Part shown: piece by piece, positions 39,760 to 48,131 of the stretch
Layout of the letters: each line of letters starts with the position of its first letter
Position numbering within the stretch: the first letter of the stretch is position 1
DNA from: Mycobacterium sp. 852002-51163_SCH5372311
GTDB lineage: Bacteria > Actinomycetota > Actinomycetes > Mycobacteriales > Mycobacteriaceae
Direction of reading: 5' to 3'
Assembly (NCBI RefSeq): GCF_001667115.1
Contig: NZ_LZIJ01000055.1
Coordinates: forward strand, 170,921-234,920
DNA length: 64,000 nt
The notes under the pieces: model-generated
The model's input: the letters and a program-made list of their open reading frames with translations, nothing else
Database searches by the model: none
Told to the model about the DNA's origin: nothing
Position numbers and translations under genes: made by a program

Positions 39760-39773
39760 TGTAACATGTTCTA
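39760..39773. promoter_or_regulatory. KstR operator between hsaA and kshB
   Basis: TGTAACATGTTCTA matches TnnAACnnGTTnnA fully; it lies 123 bp upstream of the kshB GTG and 118 bp from hsaA. Confidence 0.87.
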
Positions 39774-39895
39774 GTTGCGTGGCGATCGCCAGAGCGGCAC
39801 AACCGGTCGCAGCGGGTCGACACTGGTGGCATCCGTTGCGACCGCAAGAGCGGCGCAGCGGATCGTCACAGGTCGTGACGGAGAGAGGACGGGCG

Positions 39896-40972
39896 GTGAC
39901 CGACGCGATACCCGACGAGCCACTCGGCGACCACGTCCTTGAACTGCAGATCGCCGAAGTCGTCGCCGAAACCGACGAGGCGCGATCACTGGTTTTCGAG
40001 GTGCCGGACGGCCCGAACGACCCAGGTATCCCGGCGGAGCGGCTGCGCTACGCGCCCGGCCAGTTCCTGACGTTGCGCGTCCCCAGCGACCGCACCGGCT
40101 CGGTGGCCCGCTGCTACTCGCTGTGCAGCTCGCCGTACACCGACGACGCGCTGACCGTCACCGTCAAACGCACCGCCGATGGATACGCATCCAACTGGCT
40201 GTGCGACAACGCCCACAAGGGCATGCGGATCCACGTCCTGGCGCCGTCGGGCAACTTCGTGCCCAAAACGCTGGACGACGACTTTCTGCTGCTCGCTGCG
40301 GGTAGCGGGATCACCCCGATCATGGCGATCTGCAAATCCGCGCTGTCCGAGGGCAGCGGTCACGTGACGCTGCTGTACGCCAACCGCGACGACCGCTCGG
40401 TCATCTTCCGCGAGGTGCTGCGCGAACTGGCCGCCAAGTATCCCGACCGGTTCACCGTGGTGCACTGGCTGGAGTCGCTGCAGGGACTGCCGAGCGCGAC
40501 CGCGCTGGCGAAGCTGGCCGCGCCCTACACCGGGCGGCCGGTATACATCTGCGGGCCCGGCCCGTTCATGCAGGCGTCCAGGGAAGCGTTGACCGCACTG
40601 GACGTTCCTGCCCAGCTAGTGCACATCGAGGTGTTCAAGTCGCTGGATTCGGATCCGTTTGCCGCGGTGAAGGTCGAAGACACCGGAGACGAGGCGCCTG
40701 CCACCGCGGTCGTGGAGTTGGACGGTGAAACCCACACCGTGTCATGGCCGCGCCACGCCAAGCTGCTCGACGTGTTGCTGGCCGCGGGCCTCGACGCGCC
40801 GTTCTCGTGCCGGGAAGGTCACTGCGGCGCCTGTGCCTGCACGCTGCGCGGCGGCAACGTGACCATGGAAGTCAACGACGTGCTGGAACAGCAGGACCTC
40901 GACGACGGGCTGATATTGGCCTGTCAGTCGCACCCGGAAACCGATTCGGTGGAAGTGACCTACGACGAATAG
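39896..40972 (+). CDS. kshB: 3-ketosteroid 9alpha-hydroxylase reductase KshB
   Basis: 358 residues, electron-transfer partner of the oxygenase KshA (not in the window). Order: FAD domain (CYSLCSSPY near residue 70), NAD domain (AAGSGITPIMAI, YICGPGPFM) and a C-terminal plant-type 2Fe-2S domain with Cys in SCREGHCGACACTL and ILACQS. GTG 39896 is preferred because GGAGAGAGGA is seven bases upstream and the length equals the M. tuberculosis protein; longer in-frame readings run into the operator region. Confidence 0.95.
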   Translation: MTDAIPDEPLGDHVLELQIAEVVAETDEARSLVFEVPDGPNDPGIPAERLRYAPGQFLTLRVPSDRTGSVARCYSLCSSPYTDDALTVTVKRTADGYASNWLCDNAHKGMRIHVLAPSGNFVPKTLDDDFLLLAAGSGITPIMAICKSALSEGSGHVTLLYANRDDRSVIFREVLRELAAKYPDRFTVVHWLESLQGLPSATALAKLAAPYTGRPVYICGPGPFMQASREALTALDVPAQLVHIEVFKSLDSDPFAAVKVEDTGDEAPATAVVELDGETHTVSWPRHAKLLDVLLAAGLDAPFSCREGHCGACACTLRGGNVTMEVNDVLEQQDLDDGLILACQSHPETDSVEVTYDE

Positions 40973-41186
40973 TCGCAAGCGTTAAGTTGGCTGCTGCAGC
41001 GAAACTGCATCCAGGGCGGCCGAACCGCCTTCGGCGACGCACTGGCCGCAGGATCGATGCCATGACCGCAGGGTCGCGCGTTTGGGGGCCCAGGGCAATG
41101 GGGGCCGCCCGATATGGCCTGTCGATGTCTTTTGCAATCTTGTTCGGCAGAAGTGACCTTCGGAAAATGGTCGCACGCGTTAAGTT
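40945..41186 (+). repeat. 44-bp direct repeat pair flanking the kshB / secreted-protein gap
   Basis: Unit 1 is 40945-40988 (last codons of kshB plus 16 bases), unit 2 is 41143-41186. They agree at 36 of 44 positions and both end in a GCGTTAAGTT tail. The 248-bp gap otherwise shows no gene. Confidence 0.7.
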
Positions 41187-41220
41187 CTCCTTGAGGTCGA
41201 CGCGAGGGAAGGGAAGCAAG

Positions 41221-41754
41221 ATGAAGCGGCTGGTGATGGGCTTCGCTGTCGTCGGACTGATGTTCCCCTTCGCGCCCGCGGGTACCGGTCATGCGGCGAG
41301 CAACACCGCCACGACCCTGTTTCCGCTGGACGGCCCGAATCAGCTGGAGACGCACGCCCTCCTCAACTGCATGAAAGCGAACGGCAGCTGCGACTTCACG
41401 GTCGGAGCCGACATGCAAACCCCCGAGGGTGTGACGGGCTTCCCGTCCGGGCTCTGGGCACGCCAGACCACGGAGGTCCGCTCGTCGAACCGGCTGGCCT
41501 ACTTGGACGCACACGCCAACGGCCAATACGAGCGGATCCACAAGTCGATGGGAAGCGACGAGATCACCACCGTTTACTTCGGTGACGGACCGCCGGACAA
41601 ATACCAGACAACCGGCCGCATCGACTCGACCGACTGGTCGACCGGCCAGCCCAAGACCGACATCAACGTCTTCCTTTGCACCCACATCCAGGTGGTCTAC
41701 CCCGGGGTCAACATCACCTCGCCGAGCACCTGCGCCCAAGCGAATTTCTCGTAG
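41221..41754 (+). CDS. secreted hypothetical protein (Rv3572-like)
   Basis: 177 residues. A Sec signal peptide is clear: KR n-region, hydrophobic LVMGFAVVGLMFPFAPAG and AxA-type cleavage at GHAAS. The mature part has three Cys (HALLNCMKANGSCDF, FLCTH, and one near the end) and no known domain; it resembles secreted mycobacterial proteins with a beta-rich fold. Rv3572 occupies the same place in H37Rv between kshB and fadE34. AGGGAAGGGAAGC before the ATG is a ribosome-binding site. Function unknown. Confidence 0.78.
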   Translation: MKRLVMGFAVVGLMFPFAPAGTGHAASNTATTLFPLDGPNQLETHALLNCMKANGSCDFTVGADMQTPEGVTGFPSGLWARQTTEVRSSNRLAYLDAHANGQYERIHKSMGSDEITTVYFGDGPPDKYQTTGRIDSTDWSTGQPKTDINVFLCTHIQVVYPGVNITSPSTCAQANFS

Positions 41755-41962
41755 GGGTTGACCCGTTGCGGGCCCGCCGCATATGAGTCAGTGGCGATCG
41801 CGTTTGACTGTGAGCTCACGGCTTTGGCAGTGAGCCCGGGGCGTGGGGAGCGCTGAAATCCCGCCGTGAATGCACAATCAAAGCCCTGAGCTCACAGTCA
41901 AATCCCTAGGCGCACACTCAAAGCCGATCATCAAGGGCGCTTGGCGCGCACCGGCAGCACCG
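41755..41962. terminator. inverted-repeat region between convergent secreted-protein gene and fadE34
   Basis: TTTGACTGTGAGCTCA at 41803 and its exact complement at 41887 form a 16-bp stem with a 68-base loop. The loop and flanks hold further CACACTCAAAGCC-like copies. Such motifs suggest a dispersed mycobacterial palindrome; a terminator role is inferred. Confidence 0.6.
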
Positions 41963-44077
41963 CTAGCGCGGCAATCCGAGCAACCGCTCGGCGGCGACAG
42001 TGAGCAGGATCTGCTCGGTGCCGCCGGCGATCGTCAGACACCGGGTGTTGAGGAAGTCGTGTACAGCGCGATTTTCGACGAGACCGCCACCCTCGGACAC
42101 GTCCATCGCGTATTCGGCCAGCGCCTGGCGGTAGCGCACGCCGATGAGCTTGCGCACGCTGGACTGCGCACCCGGGTCCTGACCGCCGACCGCCAGCTGG
42201 GCGATGCGCTGGTCGAGTAATGCGCCGGTGGCGGCGGTGGCGATCAGCCGTCCGAGCCGGTCTTGATCGGCAGCGTCGAGGTCCAGCTCGGCCAGCACCT
42301 TGAGCAGCTCTTCCATCGGATTGCCCAGGGCGGTGCCGGTCGCCATGGCGATGCGCTCGTTGGCGAGCGTGGTGCGGGCCAACCGCCAGCCGTCGTTCAC
42401 CGTGCCGACCACCATCTCGTCGGGAACGAACACGTTGTCCAGGAAGACCTCGTTGAACAGCGAGTCGCCGGTGATCTCCCGCAGGGGCCGGATTTCGATT
42501 CCAGGCGATTTCATGTCCACCAGGAAGTAAGTGATGCCTTTGTGCTTCGGGGCGTCCGGGTCGGTGCGGGCGAGGCAGACTCCCCACCGCGCCTTGTGCG
42601 CCGCCGAAGTCCACACCTTCTGCCCGGTGAGCAGCCAGCCACCCTCGGCCCGCACGGCCTTGGTGCGCAGCGACGCCAGGTCCGAACCGGCTCCGGGCTC
42701 GGAAAACAGCTGGCACCAAAGGAATTCACCGCGCAGGGTGGCCGGCACGAAGCGCTCTATCTGCTCCGGAGTGCCGTGCTCGAGGATGGTCGGCGCCGCC
42801 CACCAACCGATCACCAGGTCGGGACGCACGACGCCGGCCGCAGCCAGTTCCTGATCGATCAACAGTTGCTCGGCCGGTGAAGCGTCGCGCCCGTACGGCG
42901 CCGGCCAGTGCGGCGCCTGCAAACCTGAATCGGTCAGCGCTACTTGGCGCTTCTCCTCCGGCAGCGCGGCAACCTCGGCGACGGCCGCGGCGATCTCCGG
43001 GCGCAGGCTTTCGACCTCCGACAGATCGATACCGAGACGACGCCGGACACCGTCCTGGGTCAGGGCGGCGACGCGCCGCAGCCAACTCTCGGAGCCTCCG
43101 AGAAAGCGGCCGATGCTGTGGGCCCGCCGCAAATACAGGTGCGCGTCGTGTTCCCACGTGCAACCGATCCCGCCGAGCACTTGGATGCAGTCTTTGACGT
43201 TGGCCTTCGCCGTGGCGATGCAGATGCTCGCGGCCAAAGCCGCGGCGATGGCGAACTGGCTTTCGTCGTAATCACCGGCGGCCCGGGCCGCGTCGGCGGC
43301 GGCCACCTCGGCCTGCTCGGCCCGGCACAGCATTTCTGCACACAGGTGCTTGACGGCCTGGAAGCTACCGATCGGCTTGCCGAACTGTTCACGCACCTTG
43401 GCATAGGCGACGGCGGTGTCCAGGGCCCAGCGGGTCACCCCGGCCGCCTCGGCGGCCAGCACGGTTGCGGCCAGGTCGGCTACCGGCCGCTCGCCCAGCA
43501 ACGACGCCTCAGCCGAGGTCAGCACCACACGGGCCAGCGGCCGGGAAAAGTCGGCGGTCCGCAGTGGCTCGATCGACACCCCGTCGGCGGTGCTGTCGAC
43601 CAGCAACCAATGCTCCGCGACCGGCAACAGCAGGAACCCACCGGGCGCGGCGCCCAACACCCACGGCAGGGTGCCTGACGCCTGCGAAGTCTCTCTGTCG
43701 AATCGCACGTCACCTTCGAGCGCGACACCGGCGAATCGTTCGCCGGACGCCAGCGCGCCCAGCACTGAGGGTTGCGTCGGGTCGGACACGACGAGAGTGG
43801 CCAGCGCGGTGGTTGCGACCGGCCCCGGCACCAGTGCCTTGGCCGCCTCCTCGACCATCGCGCAAAGGTCTTCGGTGCTGCCGCCCGCTCCGCCGTGCTC
43901 TTCGGGGACGGCGACTCCGAACAGTCCCAGGTCGGCCAGCCCCGCGTATACCGGCCGCCAGGCGTCGGCGTTGCCTTGCTCAATGGCGCGGACGGCCTGG
44001 GACGAGCCGGAGTTGCGGGACCAATCGCGCACCAACTCACGCGCGGCAGACTGTTCGTCGGTGACGGTCGCTACCAC
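41963..44077 (-). CDS. fadE34: fused two-domain acyl-CoA dehydrogenase FadE34 (ChsE3)
   Basis: 704 residues: two acyl-CoA dehydrogenase modules in one chain, about 1-330 and 340-704. ChsE3/FadE34 acts on the five-carbon (24-oyl-CoA) side-chain CoA ester of cholesterol. The N-terminal half resembles the short partner subunit type (YAKVREQFGKPIGSFQAVKH), the C-terminal half is the full type (QLFSEPGAGSDLASLRTKAV, GQKVWTSAAHKARWG). It thus mirrors a fused alpha-beta pair. GTG 44077 follows GGAGGA seven bases upstream. The upstream region contains a MIRU-like tandem pair and a KstR operator shared with kstR. Confidence 0.95.
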   Translation of the reverse strand: MVATVTDEQSAARELVRDWSRNSGSSQAVRAIEQGNADAWRPVYAGLADLGLFGVAVPEEHGGAGGSTEDLCAMVEEAAKALVPGPVATTALATLVVSDPTQPSVLGALASGERFAGVALEGDVRFDRETSQASGTLPWVLGAAPGGFLLLPVAEHWLLVDSTADGVSIEPLRTADFSRPLARVVLTSAEASLLGERPVADLAATVLAAEAAGVTRWALDTAVAYAKVREQFGKPIGSFQAVKHLCAEMLCRAEQAEVAAADAARAAGDYDESQFAIAAALAASICIATAKANVKDCIQVLGGIGCTWEHDAHLYLRRAHSIGRFLGGSESWLRRVAALTQDGVRRRLGIDLSEVESLRPEIAAAVAEVAALPEEKRQVALTDSGLQAPHWPAPYGRDASPAEQLLIDQELAAAGVVRPDLVIGWWAAPTILEHGTPEQIERFVPATLRGEFLWCQLFSEPGAGSDLASLRTKAVRAEGGWLLTGQKVWTSAAHKARWGVCLARTDPDAPKHKGITYFLVDMKSPGIEIRPLREITGDSLFNEVFLDNVFVPDEMVVGTVNDGWRLARTTLANERIAMATGTALGNPMEELLKVLAELDLDAADQDRLGRLIATAATGALLDQRIAQLAVGGQDPGAQSSVRKLIGVRYRQALAEYAMDVSEGGGLVENRAVHDFLNTRCLTIAGGTEQILLTVAAERLLGLPR

Positions 44078-44135
44078 GTGTGAGTCCTCCGCGTGCTGTT
44101 CGACGTGACAAGAGGGGCGATGCCGCCGCTACCTA

Positions 44136-44239
44136 ATTGTCCGACTCCTCCTCGGCTTGCTCCGCAAGCCGCATCGTCGTCGACTGGTCCCGATTGTCCG
44201 ACTCCTCCTCGGCTTGCTCCGCAAGCCGCATCGTCGTCG
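44136..44239 (-). repeat. tandem MIRU-like repeat, two units of 57 bp period
   Basis: Units start at 44136 and 44193 and are identical over 47 bases. Read on the minus strand each runs CCGACGACGATGCGGC, a small hairpin GGCTTG/CAAGCC, then GAGGAGGAGTCGGACAAT: the GACGATGC...GAGGAGGAG order of MIRU elements. Oriented toward fadE34. Unit number may vary between strains. Confidence 0.75.
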
Positions 44240-44242
44240 GAC

Positions 44243-44256
44243 TAGAACGTGTTCTA
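44243..44256. promoter_or_regulatory. KstR operator upstream of kstR and fadE34
   Basis: TAGAACGTGTTCTA is a perfect palindrome matching the KstR consensus, 140 bp before the kstR ATG and 165 bp from fadE34. It implies KstR autoregulation and control of fadE34. Confidence 0.92.
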
Positions 44257-44396
44257 ATAGTGCCAGTAGTCGACCGTCAAGTCGAACGCCATTGCAGCAG
44301 GACACGCGGTTGTGTCGGCGGCAGGGAGGTGGGAAATTCACACACGAAATGCGTATCGTTTGCGAACGGACCGCCGGAAAAGGAGCTACCCCTCAG

Positions 44397-45077
44397 ATGT
44401 CGCCAACGAACACAAACCCGGGCCGCGCCGCCTCCCAGGCGGAATATGCGCAGCCCCGAGAGGTGGTGAACGTGGCGGTATTGGCTGAGTCCGAGCTCGG
44501 TTCGGAGGCGCAGCGAGAACGGCGCAAGCGCATCCTCGACGCGACGATGGCCATCGCGTCCAAAGGCGGTTACGAGGCCGTGCAGATGCGGGCGGTGGCA
44601 GACCGGGCTGACGTCGCGGTCGGGACGCTGTACCGGTATTTCCCGTCGAAGGTGCATCTGTTGGTGTCGGCGCTCGGCCGGGAATTCAGCCGGATCGACG
44701 CCAAGACAGACCGTTCGGCCGTTGCCGGCGGCACCCCGTTTCAGCGACTGAAATTCATGGTCGACAAGCTCAACCGGGCGATGCAGCGCAATCCGCTGCT
44801 CACCGAGGCGATGACCCGCGCATACGTGTTCGCCGACGCCTCCGCCGCAAGCGAGGTCGACCATGTCGAGAAGCTCATCGACAGCATGTTCGCGCGCGCG
44901 ATGGCCGACGGCGAGCCGACCGAGCACCAGTACCAAGTCGCCCGCGTGATCTCAGATGTATGGACGAACAACCTGCTGGCCTGGCTGACCCGGCGAGCCT
45001 CGGCGACCGACGTCAGTAAGCGGCTCGACCTGGCCGTGCGGCTGTTGATCGGCGACGGCGAAAACTCCCGCAGCTGA
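44397..45077 (+). CDS. kstR: TetR-family master repressor of cholesterol catabolism KstR
   Basis: 226 residues from ATG 44397 (AAAAGGAG upstream). KstR binds the TnnAACnnGTTnnA operators noted in this window and is released by long-chain 3-oxo-cholestenoyl-CoA. TetR helix-turn-helix: RRKRILDATMAIASKGGYEA, then ADVAVGTLYRYFPSK; the remainder is the ligand/dimer domain with FQRLKFMVDKLNRAMQRNPL. A shorter form from GTG (VNVAVLAESELG) about 23 codons later corresponds to the H37Rv annotation. Confidence 0.94.
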   Translation: MSPTNTNPGRAASQAEYAQPREVVNVAVLAESELGSEAQRERRKRILDATMAIASKGGYEAVQMRAVADRADVAVGTLYRYFPSKVHLLVSALGREFSRIDAKTDRSAVAGGTPFQRLKFMVDKLNRAMQRNPLLTEAMTRAYVFADASAASEVDHVEKLIDSMFARAMADGEPTEHQYQVARVISDVWTNNLLAWLTRRASATDVSKRLDLAVRLLIGDGENSRS

Positions 45078-45117
45078 ATTTGCGGCTACGGCGCAAAGTA
45101 TGTCGGCACGCGACGGG

Positions 45118-46197
45118 CTATGCGGGCGGACCCGCGGTGCGGCCCCGGATCAGCTCGGTGGCCAACAGTTCGATAACCGGCAGACCGGATCGCGGCGGCT
45201 TCTGCACAAGTTCACCCGCCCGGCGTCCCTTCTGCAGGCTCGGCTGCGCCACGGTGGTCAGACCGCGGCCGATCGCCTCCGGCACGCCGTCGAAACCCGT
45301 GACGGTCAGCTGACCGGGCACGTAAATGCCATGTCCCCGTAGGTAATCCATGGCCGACAAGGCCAACATGTCCGCGGTGCACATCAGCGCGGTGATGCGC
45401 GGATTGGCGTCCAGTGCCGTCTTTGCGGCGGCGCCGCCGGAGGTAAGCAGGTGCTCGTAGCTCTCCACCACGGTGAGCGAATCCGGGTCGATGCCGTGAG
45501 CCGTCATCGCCTCCCAGACCCCGATGATGCGCTCGCGCTGCACATCGAATGTCGGCGACTTCAGCCGTTGCGGGTCCACCAGTCCGTGGCGTCGGTCCCG
45601 GCCCAGACGCATGGTGAGAAGGCCGATCTCGCGATGCCCCAATCCCATTACGTAATCTGCGATTTCGCGCATCGCCGCCCGGTCGTCGATACCCACCCGC
45701 GACACTCCGGGCAGGTCGATCGGCTGGTCAACCACCACAACGGGCAGCCGCCGCTGCAGCACCACCTGCAGATAGGGGTCGTCGTCGCAGACCGAATACA
45801 CCACAAAACCGTCCACTCCCGCGGAGAGCACGGCAGCGGTTCCGTCGGCCAAACTGCGGCTGGGCCCCACCGCTACCAGCAACAGCCCCTGCCCCAGTTC
45901 TTCGCACGATTGCGCCACTCCCGCAACGAAATCCCGGGCCGCGGGGTCGCTGAAGGAGTAGGTGAGCGCTTCGGTCATCACCAGACCGATCGCGCCGGCT
46001 TTGCGGGTACGCAGCGAACGCGCCACCGGATCCGGTCCGGCGTAACCCAACCGCTTGGCCGTGGCGAGCACCCGCTCCCGCAGTTCCGGTGAAAGCTGAT
46101 CCGGTCGGTTGAAAGCGTTCGAGATGGTGGTCCGCGAGACCTTCAGCTCGGCCGCCAAGGACGCCAGAGTCGCACGCCGACGCGGTGTGGGACTCAC
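45118..46197 (-). CDS. LacI-family transcriptional regulator (Rv3575c-like)
   Basis: 359 residues: N-terminal LacI helix-turn-helix (ATLASLAAELKVSRTTISNA, then FNRPDQLSPELRERVL) followed by a periplasmic-binding-protein-like effector domain (IGLVMTEALTYSFSDPA, DGFVVYSVCDDDP, VTGFDGVPEAIGRGL). The ligand is unknown; LacI proteins usually bind sugars. Divergent from the metal ABC transporter genes across a 148-bp gap that has a Zur-like box. Its role near the cholesterol genes is not evident. Confidence 0.93.
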   Translation of the reverse strand: MSPTPRRRATLASLAAELKVSRTTISNAFNRPDQLSPELRERVLATAKRLGYAGPDPVARSLRTRKAGAIGLVMTEALTYSFSDPAARDFVAGVAQSCEELGQGLLLVAVGPSRSLADGTAAVLSAGVDGFVVYSVCDDDPYLQVVLQRRLPVVVVDQPIDLPGVSRVGIDDRAAMREIADYVMGLGHREIGLLTMRLGRDRRHGLVDPQRLKSPTFDVQRERIIGVWEAMTAHGIDPDSLTVVESYEHLLTSGGAAAKTALDANPRITALMCTADMLALSAMDYLRGHGIYVPGQLTVTGFDGVPEAIGRGLTTVAQPSLQKGRRAGELVQKPPRSGLPVIELLATELIRGRTAGPPA

Positions 46198-46257
46198 GTT
46201 CGGCCACGCTACAGCGGGTTGGTCGACTCAGTTAAGCGCCGCAGGGCCCCGCTTTAC

Positions 46258-46278
46258 TAATGGAAACGATTTTCATTA
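46258..46278. promoter_or_regulatory. Zur/FurB-like operator before metal ABC operon
   Basis: An interrupted palindrome: left arm TAATGGAAAC, centre G, right arm ATTTTCATTA; eight of ten arm positions pair. It resembles mycobacterial Zur (FurB) boxes and is 67 bp before the binding-protein start. Assignment is by pattern only. Confidence 0.65.
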
Positions 46279-46345
46279 ATATTAGTGGTCAGCTTAGGGC
46301 CGGCGAGAGGAAATCGGGCGTGCGGACGGCTCTAATGAGACACGA

Positions 46346-47311
46346 ATGGGCTTAGTCAATGGTGGCGACCCGCCGCGCCCGGCCACGCCGCGCTTGCGAT
46401 CGCCACGAGTCAACGGTGGCTGGCGCTGCGCTGTCATCGCCATTTTGATCGGCTCGACGATGTTGGCCGGCTGCGGCACCAGCCATGGCGCGCACCCGCA
46501 CGCGGGCGCCGTGGTGGCCTCCACCGATGTGTGGGGCAGTGTGGCACGCGCCGTCGCCAAGAACCATCTCACCGTCAGATCCCTCCTGTCCGGCGCCGAG
46601 ACCGATCCGCACTCATACCAGGCCAGCCCGTCGGACGCGGCAGCCATCGCCGACGCCGCGCTGGTGGTCTACAACGGCGGTGGGTACGACCCGTGGGTCG
46701 AGCAAGTGCTCACCGGCCATCCCGGAATCAAATCGGTCAACGCGTATTCACTTCTCGAGCCCGCCACTTCCGCCGGCGGGCCCCCCGACGAACACGTCTT
46801 CTACGACCTCAACGTCGCAAAGTCGGTGGCCGCGCTGATCGCCGACCGACTGGCGGTCATCGACCCGGGCAATGCCGCGGACTACCACGCCAACGCCGCC
46901 GAGTTCTGCCGCGGCGCCGACGCGATCGCCATCTCCGAACACGCCATCGCCACCAACTACCCCGCTACCGGCGTCATCGCGACCGAACCCGTCGGGCATT
47001 ACCTGATCGCCGCTTCCGGCCTGGTGAATCGCGCCCCGCCCGCATTTGCCGCGGCCAATGAGAACGAAACCGATCCGTCACCGGCCGACGTGGCCTCCGT
47101 ACTGGACCTGATCAACCACCGGCAGGTCGCGGCACTACTGCTCAACCCGCAGACGTCCAGTGCCGCGACCAACAGCCTCAAGGACGCTGCCCGGCGCGCA
47201 GGTGTCCCGGTGGCCGAAGTAACCGAAACCCTACCGCCGGGCACCGACTACCTGACGTGGCAACGCAATACGGTCAACCAGCTGCTCGTCGCACTGCGGT
47301 CGGGTCGATGA
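46346..47311 (+). CDS. metal ABC transporter substrate-binding lipoprotein (ZnuA/AztC-like)
   Basis: 321 residues. After a long N-terminus a hydrophobic segment ends in a lipobox (TMLAGC); the mature start has three His (GTSHGAHPHAG). The family fold is seen in VVASTDVWGSVARAV, the His of DPHSYQASPSDAAAIADA, YNGGGYDPWVEQVL and NENETDPSPADVA. Cluster A-I binding proteins deliver Zn or Mn to the permease. With the ATPase and permease that follow, and the Zur-like box, zinc is the likeliest cargo (inference). Confidence 0.88.
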   Translation: MGLVNGGDPPRPATPRLRSPRVNGGWRCAVIAILIGSTMLAGCGTSHGAHPHAGAVVASTDVWGSVARAVAKNHLTVRSLLSGAETDPHSYQASPSDAAAIADAALVVYNGGGYDPWVEQVLTGHPGIKSVNAYSLLEPATSAGGPPDEHVFYDLNVAKSVAALIADRLAVIDPGNAADYHANAAEFCRGADAIAISEHAIATNYPATGVIATEPVGHYLIAASGLVNRAPPAFAAANENETDPSPADVASVLDLINHRQVAALLLNPQTSSAATNSLKDAARRAGVPVAEVTETLPPGTDYLTWQRNTVNQLLVALRSGR

Positions 47312-47315
47312 GCGC

Positions 47316-48131
47316 GTGAGTCACCAGGCTGTCGGGGTCGTCGACCGCGGTGCGCAGAGCGTTTCGCTTCAGGGTGCCGGGCTGGCGTTCGGCGATCGCG
47401 TGCTGTGGGATCACCTCGACCTATCGGTGTCCCGCGGAGAGTTCATCGCGGTATTGGGGCCCAACGGCACCGGCAAGACGTCATTGCTCAAGGTGCTGCT
47501 GGGGCAGCTTCCGCTGAGTGCCGGTCTCGCGCTGGTAGAAGGCAAACGCATCACCTCGGGCAGCGCCCACATCGGGTATGTGCCGCAACATCGGCCGATG
47601 GACCGCGACGTGATGTTGCGCGGGCGCGACCTGGTCGCACTCGGCATCGACGGACGCCGCTGGGGCTGGGTGTCGCTGCGCCCCGCCGATCGGGCCGGAC
47701 GGCGCGAGGCCGTGCGGCAGGCGCTGCGTCAGGTCAACGCTGAACGGCTGGCCGATGTCCGCGTCGGGGTGATGTCCGGCGGCGAGCTGCAGCGAGTGCG
47801 CGTAGCGCAGGCACTGGCCAGCGACCCCATGCTCCTGCTTTGCGATGAGCCGCTATTGACGCTGGACCCGGCCAACGCCAAATTGATAGCGGCGCTGATC
47901 GACCGGCGCCGCCGGGAAGCCGAGACCACGGTCATCGTCGTCACCCACGAGGTCAACCCGATCCTGCCGTATGTGGACCGGGTGCTCTATCTGGTCGACG
48001 GCCGGTTCACCGTCGGCGCTGTCGAGCAGGTGATGACGAGCGAGACGCTGTCGCGGCTCTACCAGGCCGATATCCAGGTGGTGAAGGTCAAGGGACGGTA
48101 TGTGGTCGTCGGCGCGCCGGACGGGGCCTAA
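47316..48131 (+). CDS. metal ABC transporter ATP-binding protein (ZnuC-like)
   Basis: 271 residues from GTG 47316. Walker A GPNGTGKTS, signature MSGGELQRVRVAQAL, Walker B LLLCDEPLL, switch His in VVTHEVNP. Energises the adjacent permease. Starts four bases after the binding-protein stop and its stop overlaps the permease ATG (TAATG), showing a single operon. Confidence 0.92.
   Translation: MSHQAVGVVDRGAQSVSLQGAGLAFGDRVLWDHLDLSVSRGEFIAVLGPNGTGKTSLLKVLLGQLPLSAGLALVEGKRITSGSAHIGYVPQHRPMDRDVMLRGRDLVALGIDGRRWGWVSLRPADRAGRREAVRQALRQVNAERLADVRVGVMSGGELQRVRVAQALASDPMLLLCDEPLLTLDPANAKLIAALIDRRRREAETTVIVVTHEVNPILPYVDRVLYLVDGRFTVGAVEQVMTSETLSRLYQADIQVVKVKGRYVVVGAPDGA

Noticed and set aside
44136..44239. 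Possible CRISPR array (two direct repeats)
   Set aside because: Only two units, no comparable spacers, no cas gene; the unit carries MIRU-like features.
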